Part shown: positions 5,748 through 5,900 of the stretch, piece by piece
How the letters are laid out: each line of letters opens with the position of its first letter
Position numbering within the stretch: the first letter of the stretch is position 1
Source: Hyphomicrobiales bacterium
Lineage (GTDB): Bacteria > Pseudomonadota > Alphaproteobacteria > Rhizobiales > Kaistiaceae
Assembly (NCBI GenBank): GCA_017305815.1
Contig: JAFKJZ010000314.1
Coordinates: 3,156-9,055 of the forward strand
Reading direction: 5' to 3'
DNA length: 5,900 bases
The notes under the pieces: generated by a model
What the model was told of the DNA's origin: nothing
Databases searched by the model: none
Seen by the model: only the letters and a program-made list of their open reading frames with translations
Translations under genes and position numbers: made by a program

Positions 5748-5900
5748 CGCATAGACGGGCGAGCGGTCGCGCCGATAGGCGACGATGATGTCGCCGAGGC
5801 GTTTCTCGAGGTCCTTGAGGTCGGTGGCGAGGCAGAGGATGGCCATCACCTCGGAGGCGACGGTGATGTCGAAGCCGGCCTCGCGCGGATAGCCGTTGGC
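5736..5900 (-). CDS. fhs: Formate--tetrahydrofolate ligase, internal fragment truncated at both ends
   Basis: Read on the minus strand from the right edge, 55 residues ([18 protein letters not shown] onward, then [36 protein letters not shown]) match the middle of formate--tetrahydrofolate ligase, the ATP-dependent enzyme that makes 10-formyltetrahydrofolate. The '[24 protein letters not shown]' block is highly characteristic. The N-terminal part, including the ATP-binding loop, would lie beyond position 5900. The rest of the protein, which should continue with a GAM-like motif and roughly 300 more residues, is cut off near 5736-5747 where the DUF6878 gene begins in the opposite direction. 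The open frame goes on to 5535 but only as antisense of DUF6878. Unless another intact copy exists, this gene is broken. Confidence 0.85.

Noticed and set aside
5748..5900. Continuation of the DUF6878 frame to the window end
   Set aside because: It reads as antisense of the formate--tetrahydrofolate ligase, whose minus-strand match is unmistakable.
1..5900. CRISPR array, tRNA, rRNA or insertion sequence
   Set aside because: No spaced identical repeats, no cloverleaf-like or rRNA-like sequence and no transposase motif were seen on either strand.

Overview
The window is high-GC DNA whose genes (a Tat-exported FbpA-type ferric binding protein, a dimethylglycine/sarcosine dehydrogenase relative, an N-terminal GAF signalling protein, DUF6878, formate-tetrahydrofolate ligase) and GC-rich codon use suggest an alphaproteobacterium, most likely of the Hyphomicrobiales/Rhizobiales. 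This is judged from protein character only, so the genus is unknown.

Layout. Positions 1-488 hold the C-terminal end of a folate-binding (GcvT-like) FAD oxidoreductase that enters from the left. A 180-bp spacer follows, with two inverted repeats, a TTGACA hexamer and a perfect AT-rich dyad just before the next start codon. Positions 669-3181 form a two-gene operon: a ferric-iron binding protein (FbpA/SfuA/FutA type, all four expected iron ligands present) and its two-domain inner-membrane permease (FbpB type), with a 4-bp stop/start overlap. No ATPase gene follows, and the permease lacks about 27 residues in its first half, including the EAA loop that normally contacts the ATPase. A 240-bp spacer precedes a 495-residue single-pass membrane protein with a C-terminal bacterial SH3 domain (3422-4909), closed by a strong hairpin terminator at 4916-4946.

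The right end (5050-5900) is a mosaic of three incomplete genes. A GAF-domain gene stops in mid-domain near 5463. The 5' part of a DUF6878 gene follows, in visibly less GC-rich DNA. From about 5736 the sequence becomes the middle of a formate-tetrahydrofolate ligase gene on the opposite strand. Two gene-breaking junctions within 300 bp, without a transposase or obvious terminal repeats, point to a rearranged island boundary or a chimeric assembly.

Functionally the only coherent unit is the iron-uptake operon: the binding protein captures ferric iron in the periplasm and delivers it to the permease, and an ATPase encoded elsewhere would have to power import. I see no tRNA, rRNA, CRISPR array or recognisable transposase. 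I did not find a convincing new biological system; the most notable signals are the permease deletion and the gene junctions on the right.
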